Of a DNA stretch of 64,000 nt, positions 16,845 through 26,988 are shown piece by piece. The translations under genes were made by a program, and so were the position numbers. The stretch spans positions 495,749-559,748 of the forward strand of contig CAKTFJ010000001.1 of assembly GCA_934555825.1 (NCBI GenBank), read 5' to 3'. The notes beneath the pieces are model-generated. The model ran no database searches, was not told the origin of the DNA, and was given only the letters and a program-made list of their open reading frames with translations. Origin of the DNA: an uncultured Hyphomicrobium sp. GTDB taxonomy: Bacteria; Pseudomonadota; Alphaproteobacteria; Rhizobiales; Hyphomicrobiaceae. Each line of letters begins with the position of its first letter. The stretch's first letter is position 1.

Positions 16845-17708
16845 TTACTCGCCCTTGCGACGGCTCATGAAGGCGAGCCGCTCGAAAAGGTGGACATCCT
16901 GCTCGTTTTTGAGGAGCGCGCCGGCGAGCGGGGGGATCAACTTGCGGCTCTCCGTTTCGCGCAGAACGGCGGGGTCGATGTCCTCGTTCATCAGGAGTTT
17001 CAGCCAGTCGAGGAGCTCCGACGTGGACGGTTTTTTCTTGAGGCCCGGGACGTCGCGCAGATTGTAGAAGATGCGGAGTGCGTCCCCGACGAGGCGGCTC
17101 TTGAGGTCCGGAAAGTGGACGTCGACGATCTGCTGCATCGTCTCAGGATCGGGGAACTTGATGTAGTGGAAGAAGCAGCGCCGCAGGAATGCGTCGGGCA
17201 GCTCCTTCTCGTTGTTGGAGGTAATGATGACGATGGGGCGTTGGCGTGCGCTCACCGTTTCGCCGGTCTCGTAGACGAAGAACTCCATGCGATCGAGTTC
17301 GAGCAGCAGGTCGTTCGGGAATTCGATGTCGGCCTTGTCGATCTCGTCGATGAGCAGCACGGGGCGGGCGTCGGCCACGAACGCCTCCCACAGCTTGCCC
17401 CGCTTGATGTAATTCCGGATGTCCTTCACGCGCTCGTCGCCGAGCTGGCCGTCGCGGAGGCGTGAGACGGCGTCATACTCGTAGAGGCCCTGCTGAGCCT
17501 TTGTCGTCGATTTGACGTGCCATTCGATGAGCGGTGCCCCGAGCGCGCGGGCGACCTCCTGGGCCAACACGGACTTGCCGGTGCCGGGCTCTCCCTTGAT
17601 CAACAGCGGGCGTTCCAGTGTGATGGCCGCGTTTACGGCGACGGTGAGGTCGCGCGTGGCCACGTAGGAGCTGGTGCCTTCGAAGCGGGTAGGGCCGGTT
17701 GTCGTCAT
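16845..17708 (-). CDS. MoxR-family AAA+ ATPase
   Basis: The 287-residue ATPase has Walker A GEPGTGKS at 39-46, Walker B VLLIDEIDKAD near 120, sensor 1 IVIITSNNEKELPDAFLRRC, and a winged C-terminal region (KLLMNEDIDPAVL, PLAGALLKNEQDVHLFERLA). It is closest to the CoxD/MoxR branch, which works with VWA-domain partners to insert metals or remodel enzymes such as CO dehydrogenase or methanol dehydrogenase. No VWA partner is beside it, which is unusual for the family. The start is ATG 17708 (MTTTGPTRFE); the longer frame upstream to 17915 has atypical composition. Confidence 0.88.
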   Translation of the reverse strand: MTTTGPTRFEGTSSYVATRDLTVAVNAAITLERPLLIKGEPGTGKSVLAQEVARALGAPLIEWHVKSTTKAQQGLYEYDAVSRLRDGQLGDERVKDIRNYIKRGKLWEAFVADARPVLLIDEIDKADIEFPNDLLLELDRMEFFVYETGETVSARQRPIVIITSNNEKELPDAFLRRCFFHYIKFPDPETMQQIVDVHFPDLKSRLVGDALRIFYNLRDVPGLKKKPSTSELLDWLKLLMNEDIDPAVLRETESRKLIPPLAGALLKNEQDVHLFERLAFMSRRKGE

Positions 17709-18055
17709 GAGTGGGAAACCTCCGTGGGCGCTGCGGCCCCCTCTTAGGCGCAGAGCCGGGATGGGGCAAGGACCAGGGCTGTGGAGGAAGGGCGCAGCTA
17801 CAATTTCTTCTGCAACTCTGCGAGTGACAAGCCCGCCAATGTTGACGGGAGCAGGGAAACAGTAGGGTGCTCCATGGCTTAGGCCGTGTGAGGCTTCCCC
17901 TGTCTTTTTACGCATAAACGGCGGATTTTCTTGACAGAAGCGGCCTCTCCCGCCAAGAGAGCGTCGCCGGAGCCAAGGAGTGCGGACGTTCAGTCACGCG
18001 GGGGCGTGACGGCGGCACTGGTGTTCGCGGCAGGCCCACGATTGGGAGGCCCTAT
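17709..18055. other. Divergent intergenic region between moxR and dksA
   Basis: About 350 bp without a convincing gene separate the two divergent genes. A consensus TTGACA stands at 17930-17935 on the plus strand, and GGGAGG serves as the dksA ribosome binding site. No good -10 follows at the expected distance, so the promoter assignment is weak. Confidence 0.35.
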
Positions 18056-18784
18056 ATGAGCAAGCGCGCCACGTCGAAGCCGGTCAAGAAGAAGGCCGCC
18101 GAGAAGGCGAAGCCTGCGCCGAAGCCACCCGCGAAATCCGTATCCGCCAAATCGAAGGCCGGCAAGGCTGTCCGAGCGCCCGAGAAGAAGGCGTCAGCCA
18201 AAGTTCCGGCAAAAAAAGCGGTATCCAAAGCCAAGGCACCTGCAGCCAAGACACCCACAGCCAAGATTAGCGCGCCAGCGAAAACGCCTCCCCCAAGCGC
18301 GACCAAACCGAGGACACGGGCCATCGACAAAGCTCAAGACAAGAAGCTGACCAGCAAGGCCAGCAGCTCAGAAATCGTGCTTCCGCCCGATTACCGGCCG
18401 TCGGAAGACGAACCGTTCATGAGCGAAAAGCATCGGATGTATTTCCGCCAGAAGCTGATGAACTGGAAGGAAGAGATCATCCGCCAAACCAAGGAGACGC
18501 TGGCGGGGCTGCACGAGGATTCGACGCAGCACGCGGATCTCGCGGACCGGGCGACGTCCGAGACGGACCGGGCGCTGGAATTGCGGGCGCGGGATCGGCA
18601 GAGGAAGCTGATTGCCAAGATCGATGCGGCGCTGGCGCGGATTGAGGACGGCTCCTACGGCTATTGCGAGGAGACGGGCGAGCCGATTGGGTTGCGCCGG
18701 CTCGACGCACGGCCGATCGCGACCCTCTCACTGGAGGCGCAGGAGCGCCACGAGAGGCGTGAGCGCGTCTACCGGGAAGATTGA
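18056..18784 (+). CDS. dksA: DksA/TraR-family RNA polymerase-binding transcription factor with long basic N-terminal tail
   Basis: The 242-residue protein has two parts. Residues 1 to about 110 are a Lys/Ala/Pro tail of repeated KA/PAK units, like a histone H1 tail. Residues of about 118-242 are a canonical DksA: coiled-coil start FRQKLMNWKEEIIRQTKETL, the tip DLADRATSETDRALELRARD, and the globular end GSYGYCEETGEPIGLRRLDA. Only one of four zinc-finger cysteines is kept, which is usual for alphaproteobacterial DksA. It binds the RNA polymerase secondary channel and mediates the (p)ppGpp response. The long tail is unusual and may add nucleic-acid binding. GGGAGG precedes ATG 18056. Confidence 0.9.
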   Translation: MSKRATSKPVKKKAAEKAKPAPKPPAKSVSAKSKAGKAVRAPEKKASAKVPAKKAVSKAKAPAAKTPTAKISAPAKTPPPSATKPRTRAIDKAQDKKLTSKASSSEIVLPPDYRPSEDEPFMSEKHRMYFRQKLMNWKEEIIRQTKETLAGLHEDSTQHADLADRATSETDRALELRARDRQRKLIAKIDAALARIEDGSYGYCEETGEPIGLRRLDARPIATLSLEAQERHERRERVYRED

Positions 18785-18899
18785 TTTCAGGTTTTTCGGG
18801 ATTGCAGATGATTAGCGCGGGGCAGCCAGATGGCGGGCCCCGCGTGCGTTTTATGCGGCTCTCTCGTTATGCGGCTTCTTACTGGGCTTCTGGGCCGGG

Positions 18900-19193
18900 T
18901 CAGTCCTTCTTGCCGCCGACGGCGTCGAGCAGGCTGTCGAACATGTCGTTTGCGGTCGAGAACACGGCTGCGTTGGCGCGGTAGGCGTGCTCGGCCTCTT
19001 TCATCGAGACAAGGCCTTCGACCGGATTTCCCACGGGCAGGGCGCCGATGCGAACGCCGCGCCCGACCTCGACCGAAGGTGGCGCCTTCGGGGCCTGCTT
19101 GATGCCCTCGATCGCAACGACCGTGGCGGACCCTTCCAGCTTCTTGAGCTGGGCGGCCAATCCTTTGGTGGCGATGGCGTAGACGGGGAGCAT
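18900..19193 (-). CDS. Small protein with flagellar rod (FlgC-like) C-terminal segment
   Basis: The 97-residue protein ends EGLVSMKEAEHAYRANAAVF followed by STANDMFDSLLDAV. The pattern V..M..A...Y.AN..V...A..M closely follows the C-terminal helix of FlgC/FlgG rod proteins. The N-terminal part (MLPVYAIATKGLAAQLKKLE) could form a weakly matching amphipathic helix of the same coiled-coil system. No other flagellar genes are nearby, so it may be an orphan or a divergent rod-like protein. The Shine-Dalgarno sequence is poor. It lies divergent to recA. The assignment is tentative. Confidence 0.6.
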   Translation of the reverse strand: MLPVYAIATKGLAAQLKKLEGSATVVAIEGIKQAPKAPPSVEVGRGVRIGALPVGNPVEGLVSMKEAEHAYRANAAVFSTANDMFDSLLDAVGGKKD

Positions 19194-19288
19194 GGAACGG
19201 GCGGCTCTGTTACCGGGCTTCAGCCTCCATCCTCGCAGAGCGCATTTAACAGGCTGTTAATGAATTCGTTCGAGCTGTAGACGAAACA

Positions 19289-19303
19289 GAACAAAACGTG
19301 TAC
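19289..19303. promoter_or_regulatory. Probable LexA (SOS) box upstream of recA
   Basis: GAAC-AAAACGT-GTAC matches the alphaproteobacterial SOS box GAAC-N7-GAAC at seven of eight defined positions. It lies 55 bp upstream of the recA start. Its first eight bases, GAACAAAA, are identical to those of the perfect box ahead of imuA at 56619. Confidence 0.65.
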
Positions 19304-19357
19304 ATAGAATCCAACGCCGAGTCGCCGCGTGATGCTTAACATGCCATAAGGTGCCAC

Positions 19358-20512
19358 ATGACCAAGCCGCAGTTGCGTGTCGTCGAAGGGGGAGAGATGG
19401 ACAAGTCACAGGCGCTCGCCGCCGCGTTAGCGCAGATCGACAAGCTTCACGGCAAAGGCTCGATCATGCGTTTGGGCGCGGCCGACAAGATCGATATCGA
19501 GGCGGTCTCGACCGGATCGCTCGGCCTCGACATTGCGCTGGGTATCGGCGGGCTTCCCAAGGGCCGCGTCGTCGAGATTTATGGGCCGGAGTCGTCGGGT
19601 AAGACCACGCTGACTCTTCAGGTGATTGCGGAAGCTCAGAAGAAGGGCGGCATTTGCGCGTTCATCGACGCCGAGCACGCACTCGATCCTGGTTACGCCA
19701 AGAAACTTGGCGTCAAGATCGAGGATCTTCTCATTTCGCAGCCCGACACGGGCGAGCAGGCCCTGGAGATTGCCGACACTCTTGTGCGGTCGGGCGCCAT
19801 CGACGTGCTCGTGGTGGATAGTGTGGCCGCGCTGACGCCGGAGGCTGAGCTCAACGGAGAGATGACCGACTTGCAGCCGGGCATGCAGGCACGGCTCATG
19901 AGCAAGGCGCTGCGTAAGCTCACGGCCTCGATCAACAAAGCGGGGACGATGGTGATCTTCATCAACCAGATCCGCATGAAGATCGGTGTGATGTTCGGCA
20001 ATCCCGAAACGACGACGGGCGGCAACGCGCTCAAGTTCTATTCGTCGGTGCGCCTCGATATTCGCCGCATCGGGCAGATCAAGGAGCGCGAGGAAACCGT
20101 CGGCAACCAGACCCGCGTCAAGGTGGTGAAGAACAAAGTGGCGCCGCCGTTCAAGCAGGTCGAGTTCGACATCATGTACGGCGAAGGGATCTCGAAGACG
20201 GGTGAGTTGGTGGACCTCGGCGTCAAAGCCAACCTCATCGAGAAGTCGGGCGCCTGGTATTCCTACGACGGCCAGCGCATCGGGCAGGGCCGGGAGAACA
20301 CGAAGCTGTTCCTCAAGGAGAACCCCAAGATCGCGGATGCCATTGAGAAAGCCATCCGGGCCAACGCGGGCCTGATCGTCGACAAGATGCTGACCGAACC
20401 CGAGACAGATACGAACGCCGACGGCGAGGAGCCCGACGAGGACGGCGTGCTGCCGGACACGCCCGATGATGCGTCCGCCAAGAAGGGCGCACGGGCGGCG
20501 AAGCGCGGCTGA
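19358..20512 (+). CDS. recA: Recombinase RecA
   Basis: The 384-residue RecA is the DNA strand-exchange ATPase and LexA co-protease. Walker [10 protein letters not shown] is at 76-84, the MAW region [20 protein letters not shown] precedes it, Walker B is VLVVDSV, loop L1 lies around [15 protein letters not shown], and loop L2 is in [19 protein letters not shown]. The acidic C-terminal tail ([20 protein letters not shown]) ends in a basic run. ATG 19358 has AAGG six bases upstream; MDKSQAL at 19397 is an alternative start with a purine-rich leader. It is likely LexA-regulated through the box at 19289. An intrinsic terminator follows. Confidence 0.97.
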   Translation: MTKPQLRVVEGGEMDKSQALAAALAQIDKLHGKGSIMRLGAADKIDIEAVSTGSLGLDIALGIGGLPKGRVVEIYGPESSGKTTLTLQVIAEAQKKGGICAFIDAEHALDPGYAKKLGVKIEDLLISQPDTGEQALEIADTLVRSGAIDVLVVDSVAALTPEAELNGEMTDLQPGMQARLMSKALRKLTASINKAGTMVIFINQIRMKIGVMFGNPETTTGGNALKFYSSVRLDIRRIGQIKEREETVGNQTRVKVVKNKVAPPFKQVEFDIMYGEGISKTGELVDLGVKANLIEKSGAWYSYDGQRIGQGRENTKLFLKENPKIADAIEKAIRANAGLIVDKMLTEPETDTNADGEEPDEDGVLPDTPDDASAKKGARAAKRG

Positions 20513-20602
20513 GCGGTCGGGGTTCTTCCGCCGGATGGGGTGGGAGGAGGGTAAGGTCGCGGAAAGATCGCGCCGGAGACCCGACCCCCACGGGATTTCA
20601 TG

Positions 20603-20637
20603 AAGCGCTGGGTGCGGTGACGTGCCCGGCGCTTTTC
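20603..20637 (+). terminator. Probable recA terminator
   Basis: AAGCGCTGGGTGC pairs with GTGCCCGGCGCTT (13 bp including three G-T wobbles) around GGTGA, followed by TTTTCC. It lies about 90 bp after recA and 184 bp before alaS. Confidence 0.65.
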
Positions 20638-20820
20638 CGTTCGGGGCTGCTTTGTCTTGTGCACGTCTTCTGTTCTGGACAGGGGCTGGCCTTTGTGGAC
20701 AGTGCCAGAACGGGCCGCTAAAAGCGGCCTCTGGCAACATATTTCCCGTATCCCCGGCCCGCCGAGAGATCTTTCGGCGGCACGATCGTCAGGCCGGGCG
20801 GGACACATCGAGAGCATCAG

Positions 20821-23547
20821 ATGACTGGCGTCAACGAGATTAGACGGGCGTTCCTGGACTACTTCCGGGCGGAGGGGCACGAGGTCGTGCCGTCCTCGCC
20901 GCTCGTGCCGCGCAACGATCCGTCTCTGATGTTCACGAACGCGGGCATGGTGCAGTTCAAGAACGTGTTCACGGGCCAGGAGACGCGGCCTTACGTGCGC
21001 GCAGCCTCGTCGCAGAAGTGCGTGCGCGCGGGCGGCAAGCACAACGACCTCGACAACGTGGGCTATACCGCGCGCCACCACACGTTCTTCGAGATGCTCG
21101 GCAACTTCTCGTTCGGCGACTACTTCAAGGAGCGCGCGATCGAGCTTGCGTGGCGGCTGATCACGAAGGAGTTCGGCCTCGATCCTCAACGGCTTTCGGT
21201 CACCGTCTATCACGAGGACGACGAGGCGCACGCGATCTGGAGGAAGCTCACCGGCTTCGGCGACGACAAGCTGATCCGCATCGCGACGAAGGACAACTTC
21301 TGGCAGATGGGCGACACGGGTCCGTGCGGGCCGTGCACCGAAATCTTCTACGACCACGACCCCGACGGGAAGAAGGGCATCCCGGGCGGTCCTCCCGGCT
21401 CGGCGGATGCGGACGGCGACCGCTTTATCGAGATCTGGAATCTCGTGTTCATGCAGTACGAGCAGCTCGCGTCGAGTGAGCGCATCGATCTGCCGAAAGC
21501 TTCTGTCGACACCGGCATGGGGCTCGAACGCATCGCGGCCGTGCTGCAGGGCACGCACGACAACTACGAGATCGATCTCTTCCGTTACCTGATCGCGACG
21601 ATTACCGACGAGTGTCGCAAGCTCGGTGCGCCGGATGCGCCTGAGGGTGTCGACGTGAAGCCCGCTCGGCGCGTCATCGCCGATCATTTGCGCGCGACAA
21701 GCTTCCTCATCGCGGACGGCGTGCTGCCCTCGAACGAGGGGCGCGGTTACGTGCTCCGCCGCATCATGCGCCGCGCGATGCGTTATGCGCATCAGCTCGG
21801 CTGCAACGATCCGCTGATGTACCGGCTCGTGCCGTCGCTGGTGCGAGAGATGGGCGCAGCTTATCCGGAGCTCGGGCGCGCCGAAGCGCTGATCACGGAA
21901 ACGCTCAAGCTCGAAGAGACGCGCTTCAAGAAGACGCTCGGCAACGGGCTCAAGCTGCTTGGGGAAGCTTCCGAAGCTCTCAAAGCGGGCGACGTGTTTC
22001 CGGGCGAGGTGGCTTTCCGTCTTTACGACACGTACGGCTTCCCGCTCGATCTCACGGAAGATGCTCTCCGCGCGCGCGGGATCGGTGTCGATACGGCGGG
22101 CTTCGATGCCTCCATGGCAAAACAGAAAGAGGAAGCGCGGCGCGCCTGGAAGGGCTCCGGCGAAGCGGCCACGGAGGAGATCTGGTTCGAGATCAAGGAT
22201 TCGACGGGCGCGACCGAGTTTCTCGGCTACGACACCGAAGTGGCTGAGGGCGAAATCGTGGCGCTCGTCAGCGGCGGGAAGCCGGTGAAGACGCTGAAGG
22301 CGGGCGATGAGGGTGCGATCGTCGTCAATCAGACGCCGTTCTATGGCGAAAGCGGCGGCCAGGTCGGCGATCAAGGTGTCATCCGCGGTGCCAAGGGCGT
22401 TCTGTTCCGTGTGACCGATACGCAAAAGAAGCTCGGCGATCTTTTCGTGCACGTCGGACGTGTGGAGAAGGGCAGCTTCAAGACGGGGGATGCGGTCGAG
22501 CTCGAAGTCGATCACGCGCGCCGGTCGGCGACGCGCGGCAACCACTCCGCAACACACCTCATTCACGAGGCGCTGCGGCAGGTGCTCGGCACGCACGTTG
22601 CGCAGAAGGGCTCTCTCGTGGCTCCCGATAGGCTCCGCTTCGACTTCGTCCACCAGAAGGCGATGACGGCGGAAGAGATTGCGGATGTCGAGCGGCTGGC
22701 CAATGCTGTTGTGCTCGAGAATGGACCGGTCGAAACGCGGCTTATGGCGCTCGAAGACGCGAAGGCGTCGGGGGCGATGGCGCTGTTCGGCGAGAAGTAC
22801 GGCGATGAGGTGCGCGTCGTTTCGATGGGCGGCCTTGCGGACGGCGAGCCAGGAAAGACCGTGTCCGGCTCGAACAAGGCGTGGTCCGTAGAATTGTGCG
22901 GCGGCACGCATGTGCGGCGAACGGGTGACATCGGGCTCGTCAAGGTGATTGCTGAAAGTGCGAGCGCGGCCGGCGTGCGGCGCATCGAGGCGCTGACGGG
23001 CGAGGGCGCGCGCGCGTATCTCGTGGACGCCGATCAGCGCCTCAAGGATGCGGCGGCCGTGCTCAAGACGCGGCCTGACGACGTCATCGAGCGGCTGAAA
23101 GCGCTTGTCGAAGAGCGCAAGACGCTGGAACGCCAACTGGCCGACGCCAAGCGGCAGATCGCGCTCGGCGGTGGGAGCGGCGCCGGAAAAGAAGAGGGTG
23201 CGGGTATCACCGAGATCGGCGGCCGCAAGTTCCTGAGGCTTTCCGTTGCGGGCGTCGAGATGAAGGATCTCAAGGCCATGGCGGACGACGGGCGCGCCAA
23301 GGTGGGCTCGGGCATCGTGGCGATCGCCAACAATTCCGCGGACGGCAAGCTCGGGATCGTTGTGGCCGTGACCAACGATCTCGCCAAAGAGATCAATGCG
23401 GTCGATCTCGTGCGCGTGGGCTCGGAAGCGGCTGGAGGCAAGGGCGGCGGCGGTCGGCCTGACATGGCGCAGGCCGGCGGGCCAGACGGAACCAAGGCCG
23501 ATGAGGCGCTGGCGGCCATCGAAGCCCGTATCGGCGCGGGAGCGTAA
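20821..23547 (+). CDS. alaS: Alanine-tRNA ligase
   Basis: The 908-residue class II synthetase charges tRNA-Ala. The catalytic core begins [20 protein letters not shown] and contains [31 protein letters not shown] and [13 protein letters not shown]. The editing domain carries the zinc/active-site motifs [12 protein letters not shown] and [13 protein letters not shown], followed by the C-Ala DHHA1-type domain with [11 protein letters not shown]. The Gly-rich tail [16 protein letters not shown] is normal for AlaS. ATG 20821 follows AGAGCATC. The 308-bp gap from recA contains only the recA terminator and presumably the alaS promoter. Confidence 0.97.
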   Translation: MTGVNEIRRAFLDYFRAEGHEVVPSSPLVPRNDPSLMFTNAGMVQFKNVFTGQETRPYVRAASSQKCVRAGGKHNDLDNVGYTARHHTFFEMLGNFSFGDYFKERAIELAWRLITKEFGLDPQRLSVTVYHEDDEAHAIWRKLTGFGDDKLIRIATKDNFWQMGDTGPCGPCTEIFYDHDPDGKKGIPGGPPGSADADGDRFIEIWNLVFMQYEQLASSERIDLPKASVDTGMGLERIAAVLQGTHDNYEIDLFRYLIATITDECRKLGAPDAPEGVDVKPARRVIADHLRATSFLIADGVLPSNEGRGYVLRRIMRRAMRYAHQLGCNDPLMYRLVPSLVREMGAAYPELGRAEALITETLKLEETRFKKTLGNGLKLLGEASEALKAGDVFPGEVAFRLYDTYGFPLDLTEDALRARGIGVDTAGFDASMAKQKEEARRAWKGSGEAATEEIWFEIKDSTGATEFLGYDTEVAEGEIVALVSGGKPVKTLKAGDEGAIVVNQTPFYGESGGQVGDQGVIRGAKGVLFRVTDTQKKLGDLFVHVGRVEKGSFKTGDAVELEVDHARRSATRGNHSATHLIHEALRQVLGTHVAQKGSLVAPDRLRFDFVHQKAMTAEEIADVERLANAVVLENGPVETRLMALEDAKASGAMALFGEKYGDEVRVVSMGGLADGEPGKTVSGSNKAWSVELCGGTHVRRTGDIGLVKVIAESASAAGVRRIEALTGEGARAYLVDADQRLKDAAAVLKTRPDDVIERLKALVEERKTLERQLADAKRQIALGGGSGAGKEEGAGITEIGGRKFLRLSVAGVEMKDLKAMADDGRAKVGSGIVAIANNSADGKLGIVVAVTNDLAKEINAVDLVRVGSEAAGGKGGGGRPDMAQAGGPDGTKADEALAAIEARIGAGA

Positions 23548-23563
23548 TCCGCGTCGCCAGCCG

Positions 23564-23758
23564 TCAGACTAGGTCGATTTCGCCCGCCACCTCGTGGCGG
23601 AGATCCGTGTTTTCTGCGGTGAGGACCATTTTGACCTTAAGCGAGCCGGGACCTTTAAGGCCTCGCTCGCGGACGATGCGCTCGATTTCCTGTTGCGAGG
23701 AGACGCCGACCTCCTTGAGGAAGCGGCGGAGCGACAGATTGAACGTTTCGTTGTGCAT
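23564..23758 (-). CDS. DUF6494 family small protein
   Basis: The 64-residue soluble protein begins MHNETFNLSLRRFLKEVGVS and continues with SQQEIERIVRERGLKG, then LKVKMVLTAENTDLRHEV. This layout (N-terminal helices with KxVGVxSQxEIE, then two strands) matches the small DUF6494 family found widely in proteobacteria. No biochemical role is known. It converges on alaS with only 16 bp between stops. Confidence 0.75.
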   Translation of the reverse strand: MHNETFNLSLRRFLKEVGVSSQQEIERIVRERGLKGPGSLKVKMVLTAENTDLRHEVAGEIDLV

Positions 23759-23860
23759 GGCGATCTCCGGTAACCCAGGAGGGAAACACCGAAAAGCGTC
23801 CGCGGGTTTCGCTCTGTGCGGCTCCGCCTGATCGTTGCGTGGGATGTGGGCCGCGGTCCG

Positions 23861-23900
23861 AAAGAAACAAGGGCGGCCGATCGTAGGATCGGCCGCCCTT
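23861..23900 (-). terminator. Rho-independent terminator of the chemoreceptor gene
   Basis: AAGGGCGGCCGATC and GATCGGCCGCCCTT form a perfect 14-bp stem with loop GTAG. In the minus direction it is followed by TTGTTTCTTTC. It stands 26 bp beyond the stop at 23927. The plus side is also T-rich, so it may work in both directions. Confidence 0.88.
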
Positions 23901-23926
23901 TCGTGTCCGTTTTAGAAGTCGATCTC

Positions 23927-25303
23927 TCAGGCGACCGCGGCCTTTTCCAGCAGCTTGGCGAGGGTCGTGTGCACTTTGGCGATGGCCTCGTCGCAGGCGA
24001 TGTAGGCGGGCGTTGCGTTGCCCCAGTTCTGGTTGCGAACCTCGTCGATCATCTTCGTGCCCTGCGACTGGACTTCGGAGAGCGCGGAGGCGAGTTCTGC
24101 AGCGAGCATCGAGCTGCCGGTTGCGCGTGCCACGGTTTCTGCCTCGGCAAGGACGTTGCCCTGAGCGAGCTGGGGAGCCGTGGAGGGTGCGGGGATGGCG
24201 CCGAGCAGGATCTGGGCGAGCTGGCGCTTCCATGCGAGCACTTCGGAACCCGTGCGGATGAGGGCCGGGTGGCGGATCGGAAGCTCGACGTTGTCGAAGG
24301 CGCGGCGCAGGATGACGTCGCAGCCGTCAAGGCGTTCGCCGATCTTCTGAACCTCGTCCTTGCTCTTCACGGCCTTCTCGGAAATGCGGACGACGTTCTG
24401 CGTGATCTCGGTCGTGGCGGCGCGCTGCTGTTCGAGCACGTTGGAGAGGCCGCGGATGCGGTCGGCCACTTCGGCGACCTCATCGCCCATGCTCTCGATG
24501 ATGGTGCCGACCTGTGTGACGACGGCGCTGCCGGACGTCACGGATTTCAGGCTGTCCGTCACGGCGTGGCTGATTTCGCGCATCTCGCGGGTGAGCGCTT
24601 CGACGCGAGAGCGGATTTCCTGCGTGGCCTTGCCGGTCTCGACGGAGAGCGTCTTGACCTCGGCGGCGACGACCGCAAACCCGCGACCTGCTTCGCCCGC
24701 GCGCGCGGCTTCTATGGTGGCGTTGAGGGCGAGGAGATTGGTCTGGCGTGCGATCGAGTCGATCGAGGTCGCCATCTCGCCGATCTGGTCAACGGCGCTC
24801 TGCAGCACGGAAACCTGCTCGCCGATCTTGCTCGACTGCGCCTGAATGTTGGACATTGCTTCGATGGCGGCGCGGCTGTCGTTGATGCAGCTGCGCATCG
24901 TGTCGCGCGCGTTCTCGGTCTGCATCGCGCTCTCGGCGGAGACGGTCGAAAGCTCGGCGATGGAGGTGGCCATCTCTTCGACGGCGCTCGAGATTGAAAC
25001 GGTCGACTGCGCGACCTCGCTGAAATCATGCGACAGCCAGCCGATGTTGATGGCGGCTTCGGACGCTTCACGGCCGAGGCTGGAGGCCAGCTTGACCTGG
25101 TTGGTGTTGGCGGTCTTGACGAGATCGACAAGACGGTCGAGCGCGGCGCCGACGTTGCCTGGGACCGGGACGTTCTGCTCGAGCTTGCTGCGGATCAGGG
25201 TTTCGAGCGCATCGACGAGCTGCTGCTCGTGTGCTGCTGCGGGCGCGGCCGAGGGGCCGGCGTTTTGAACAGGGGCTTCTTCAGAGCGGCGCATTGCAAA
25301 CAC
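23927..25303 (-). CDS. Soluble methyl-accepting chemotaxis protein
   Basis: This cytoplasmic chemoreceptor has no transmembrane or HAMP segment. Residues of about 20-60 are a short helical N-terminus. A long signalling coiled coil follows, with the highly conserved hairpin tip [20 protein letters not shown] and [20 protein letters not shown], which docks CheA/CheW. The C-terminal 120 residues ([17 protein letters not shown] onwards) resemble a CZB-like sensor helix bundle, but the defining Cys/His set is not clear. I prefer GTG 25303 because GGAAGGAG stands at ideal spacing; an upstream ATG at 25339 adds 12 residues with no Shine-Dalgarno. No che genes are nearby. It probably senses an internal cue. 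Confidence 0.9.
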   Translation of the reverse strand: MFAMRRSEEAPVQNAGPSAAPAAAHEQQLVDALETLIRSKLEQNVPVPGNVGAALDRLVDLVKTANTNQVKLASSLGREASEAAINIGWLSHDFSEVAQSTVSISSAVEEMATSIAELSTVSAESAMQTENARDTMRSCINDSRAAIEAMSNIQAQSSKIGEQVSVLQSAVDQIGEMATSIDSIARQTNLLALNATIEAARAGEAGRGFAVVAAEVKTLSVETGKATQEIRSRVEALTREMREISHAVTDSLKSVTSGSAVVTQVGTIIESMGDEVAEVADRIRGLSNVLEQQRAATTEITQNVVRISEKAVKSKDEVQKIGERLDGCDVILRRAFDNVELPIRHPALIRTGSEVLAWKRQLAQILLGAIPAPSTAPQLAQGNVLAEAETVARATGSSMLAAELASALSEVQSQGTKMIDEVRNQNWGNATPAYIACDEAIAKVHTTLAKLLEKAAVA

Positions 25304-25682
25304 TTGGACGTCTCCTTCCGGCAAACTTGGAATCACCATTCCGAGGACGGTGATTCAGGCGGGAAAGGTAAAGAACAGCGATTAAAAGTCGTTTAACTGC
25401 GGATAATGTGGATGCTGATTTACCGCTCGCTGCCACATGTAAATACCGTGTAATTTCAATGTTGTGATGGGCGGTATCGGAAATTTTCGACGTTCAGGTG
25501 CCGCGATTGCCAGGCAGATTGTGGGCAACGCAGAGGTGCTCGGTTTGCCGGGAGGCAGGGCGTTGCGGCGACATCGATTTTGTATGCAACGTCTTGAGTC
25601 ATGCCGGTCGGCTTGTTGATCTGCATTCGGACTTATAAGCTGGTGTCTTCGGTCGATTTCCCTCGATTGGTGAGTGTTCTCA
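25304..25682. other. Divergent intergenic region between chemoreceptor and 25683 gene
   Basis: About 380 bp, noticeably more AT-rich than its surroundings around 25370-25470 (runs such as GTAAATACC and GTGTAATTTC). It should carry promoters for both divergent genes. I see no gene, no repeat and no convincing consensus promoter. Confidence 0.4.
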
Positions 25683-26864
25683 ATGACGTCGTTGGCTTTT
25701 TTCGGATGCCTGGGGCAGCGCGTGCGCGGGGTGGCCTCGCGTATCGGGCAGGGTATGGTCGCCTTCATCGTTGGGCTGATGATGCTGGCCTGCGCGGTGC
25801 AGGCCGGGACGGCCGCTTCTCATGACGATACGGCGCGGGTTCTGGCCGGCCTTGCGCCATCTGCGGGTTCTCCGCTCGAAAACGTCACGCAGCAGGCTGT
25901 GTGGCAGGCTCATGCCACGTATTTCGATCGGGCATGGGGGGATCTCGAACAGCGGCAGCTTGGGAAGATCCGTGCATGGTCGGCGCGCTATGTCGAGGAG
26001 CGCAGGCCCGTCGTGTACTATATGTTTTCGGGACCGGACTTCCTTTATGCCGACACCTTCTTCGAGGGCGCGGAAACGTACGTCCTCTCGGGGCTGGAGC
26101 CGGTCGGGCCGGTGCCGGATCTCGCGGGGCTGACCCCGCGCCAGCTCAAACAGGAGCTCCGGGGGTTGCAGGGCTCTCTGAACTCGGTGCTGTCCTTCAG
26201 CTTCTTCATTACCAAGAAGATGAAGACGCAACTCAACACGGGGCGTCTCACGGGTACGCTGCCGCTCCTCTATACGTTTCTCGCACGGAGCGGAAAGACC
26301 GTGAAGGAGACGACACTCGTGTCGCTCAACCCGGATGGCACCGTGGCGGCGCTTCAAGGGCCGATCGAGAAAGGCCAGAGCCCCGGTGTCCGGATCACGT
26401 TTTCCAAAGCGGGGGCTGCACCCGGAGCGCGTGACCAGACGCTCTATTATTTCAACACCGATCTTTCGAACTGGGGTCTCAAGTCGAGCGGTTTCCTGAC
26501 GTTCTGCAAGGGGCTCGGTGAGGGGGACGGCTTTATCAAGAGCGCGTCCTATCTGTTGCATTCGAACAACTTCACCGACATCCGCGCGTTTCTGCTGGAG
26601 AACACGACGACGCTTGTCCAGGACGATTCCGGCGTGCCGCTTCGCTTCTTCGAGGCTGGCACGTGGCGGCTCAAGCCGTTCGGCCGCTATCTGAAGCCGC
26701 TGGGGATTTTTCCCCGTGCCTATCAGCGGGATATGCATGATCTTTATGCCAAGGGCGGTGCGGAACCGCTCGACTTCGGTATTGGCTATCGGTGGCGGCC
26801 GAAGGAATCCAACCTGATGCTTGCCGTGCGCCGGCCGGCGCTCCGAGCCGACGTGGCGCCTTAG
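25683..26864 (+). CDS. Exported protein of unknown function
   Basis: The protein has about 393 residues. An N-terminal hydrophobic segment (GMVAFIVGLMMLACAVQAGT) after an Arg-containing stretch indicates export or anchoring. The mature region contains no motif that I can tie to a family. Distinctive stretches are VYYMFSGPDFLYADTFF, GVRITFSKAG, YYFNTDLSNWGLKSSGFL, LLHSNNFTDIRAFLL, and the ending LDFGIGYRWRPKESNLMLAV. The FSGPDFLYADTF segment is reminiscent of periplasmic assembly-type proteins, but this is only an impression. It precedes the membrane hydrolase gene by 124 bp on the same strand, so the two could share a transcript. ATG 25683 and GTG 25674 are both possible starts. Confidence 0.7.
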   Translation: MTSLAFFGCLGQRVRGVASRIGQGMVAFIVGLMMLACAVQAGTAASHDDTARVLAGLAPSAGSPLENVTQQAVWQAHATYFDRAWGDLEQRQLGKIRAWSARYVEERRPVVYYMFSGPDFLYADTFFEGAETYVLSGLEPVGPVPDLAGLTPRQLKQELRGLQGSLNSVLSFSFFITKKMKTQLNTGRLTGTLPLLYTFLARSGKTVKETTLVSLNPDGTVAALQGPIEKGQSPGVRITFSKAGAAPGARDQTLYYFNTDLSNWGLKSSGFLTFCKGLGEGDGFIKSASYLLHSNNFTDIRAFLLENTTTLVQDDSGVPLRFFEAGTWRLKPFGRYLKPLGIFPRAYQRDMHDLYAKGGAEPLDFGIGYRWRPKESNLMLAVRRPALRADVAP

Positions 26865-26988
26865 CTTTCCGGCCTGGACGCGCCGCCCCCTCAACCGGTG
26901 AGGCTTTGCCTCCCTCCCGTCACCGTTGTACCTTACGGCCCGCTTGTCCGGGGGCTTTCCGTTCGTACGCTGTCTAGGAGAAGATGAA

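Noticed and set aside
20263..23136. A 957-codon open frame on the minus strand opposite alaS
   Set aside because: It is antisense to a complete, unmistakable AlaS. Its His/Arg/Leu-rich composition is what GC-rich codon use produces in the opposite frame.
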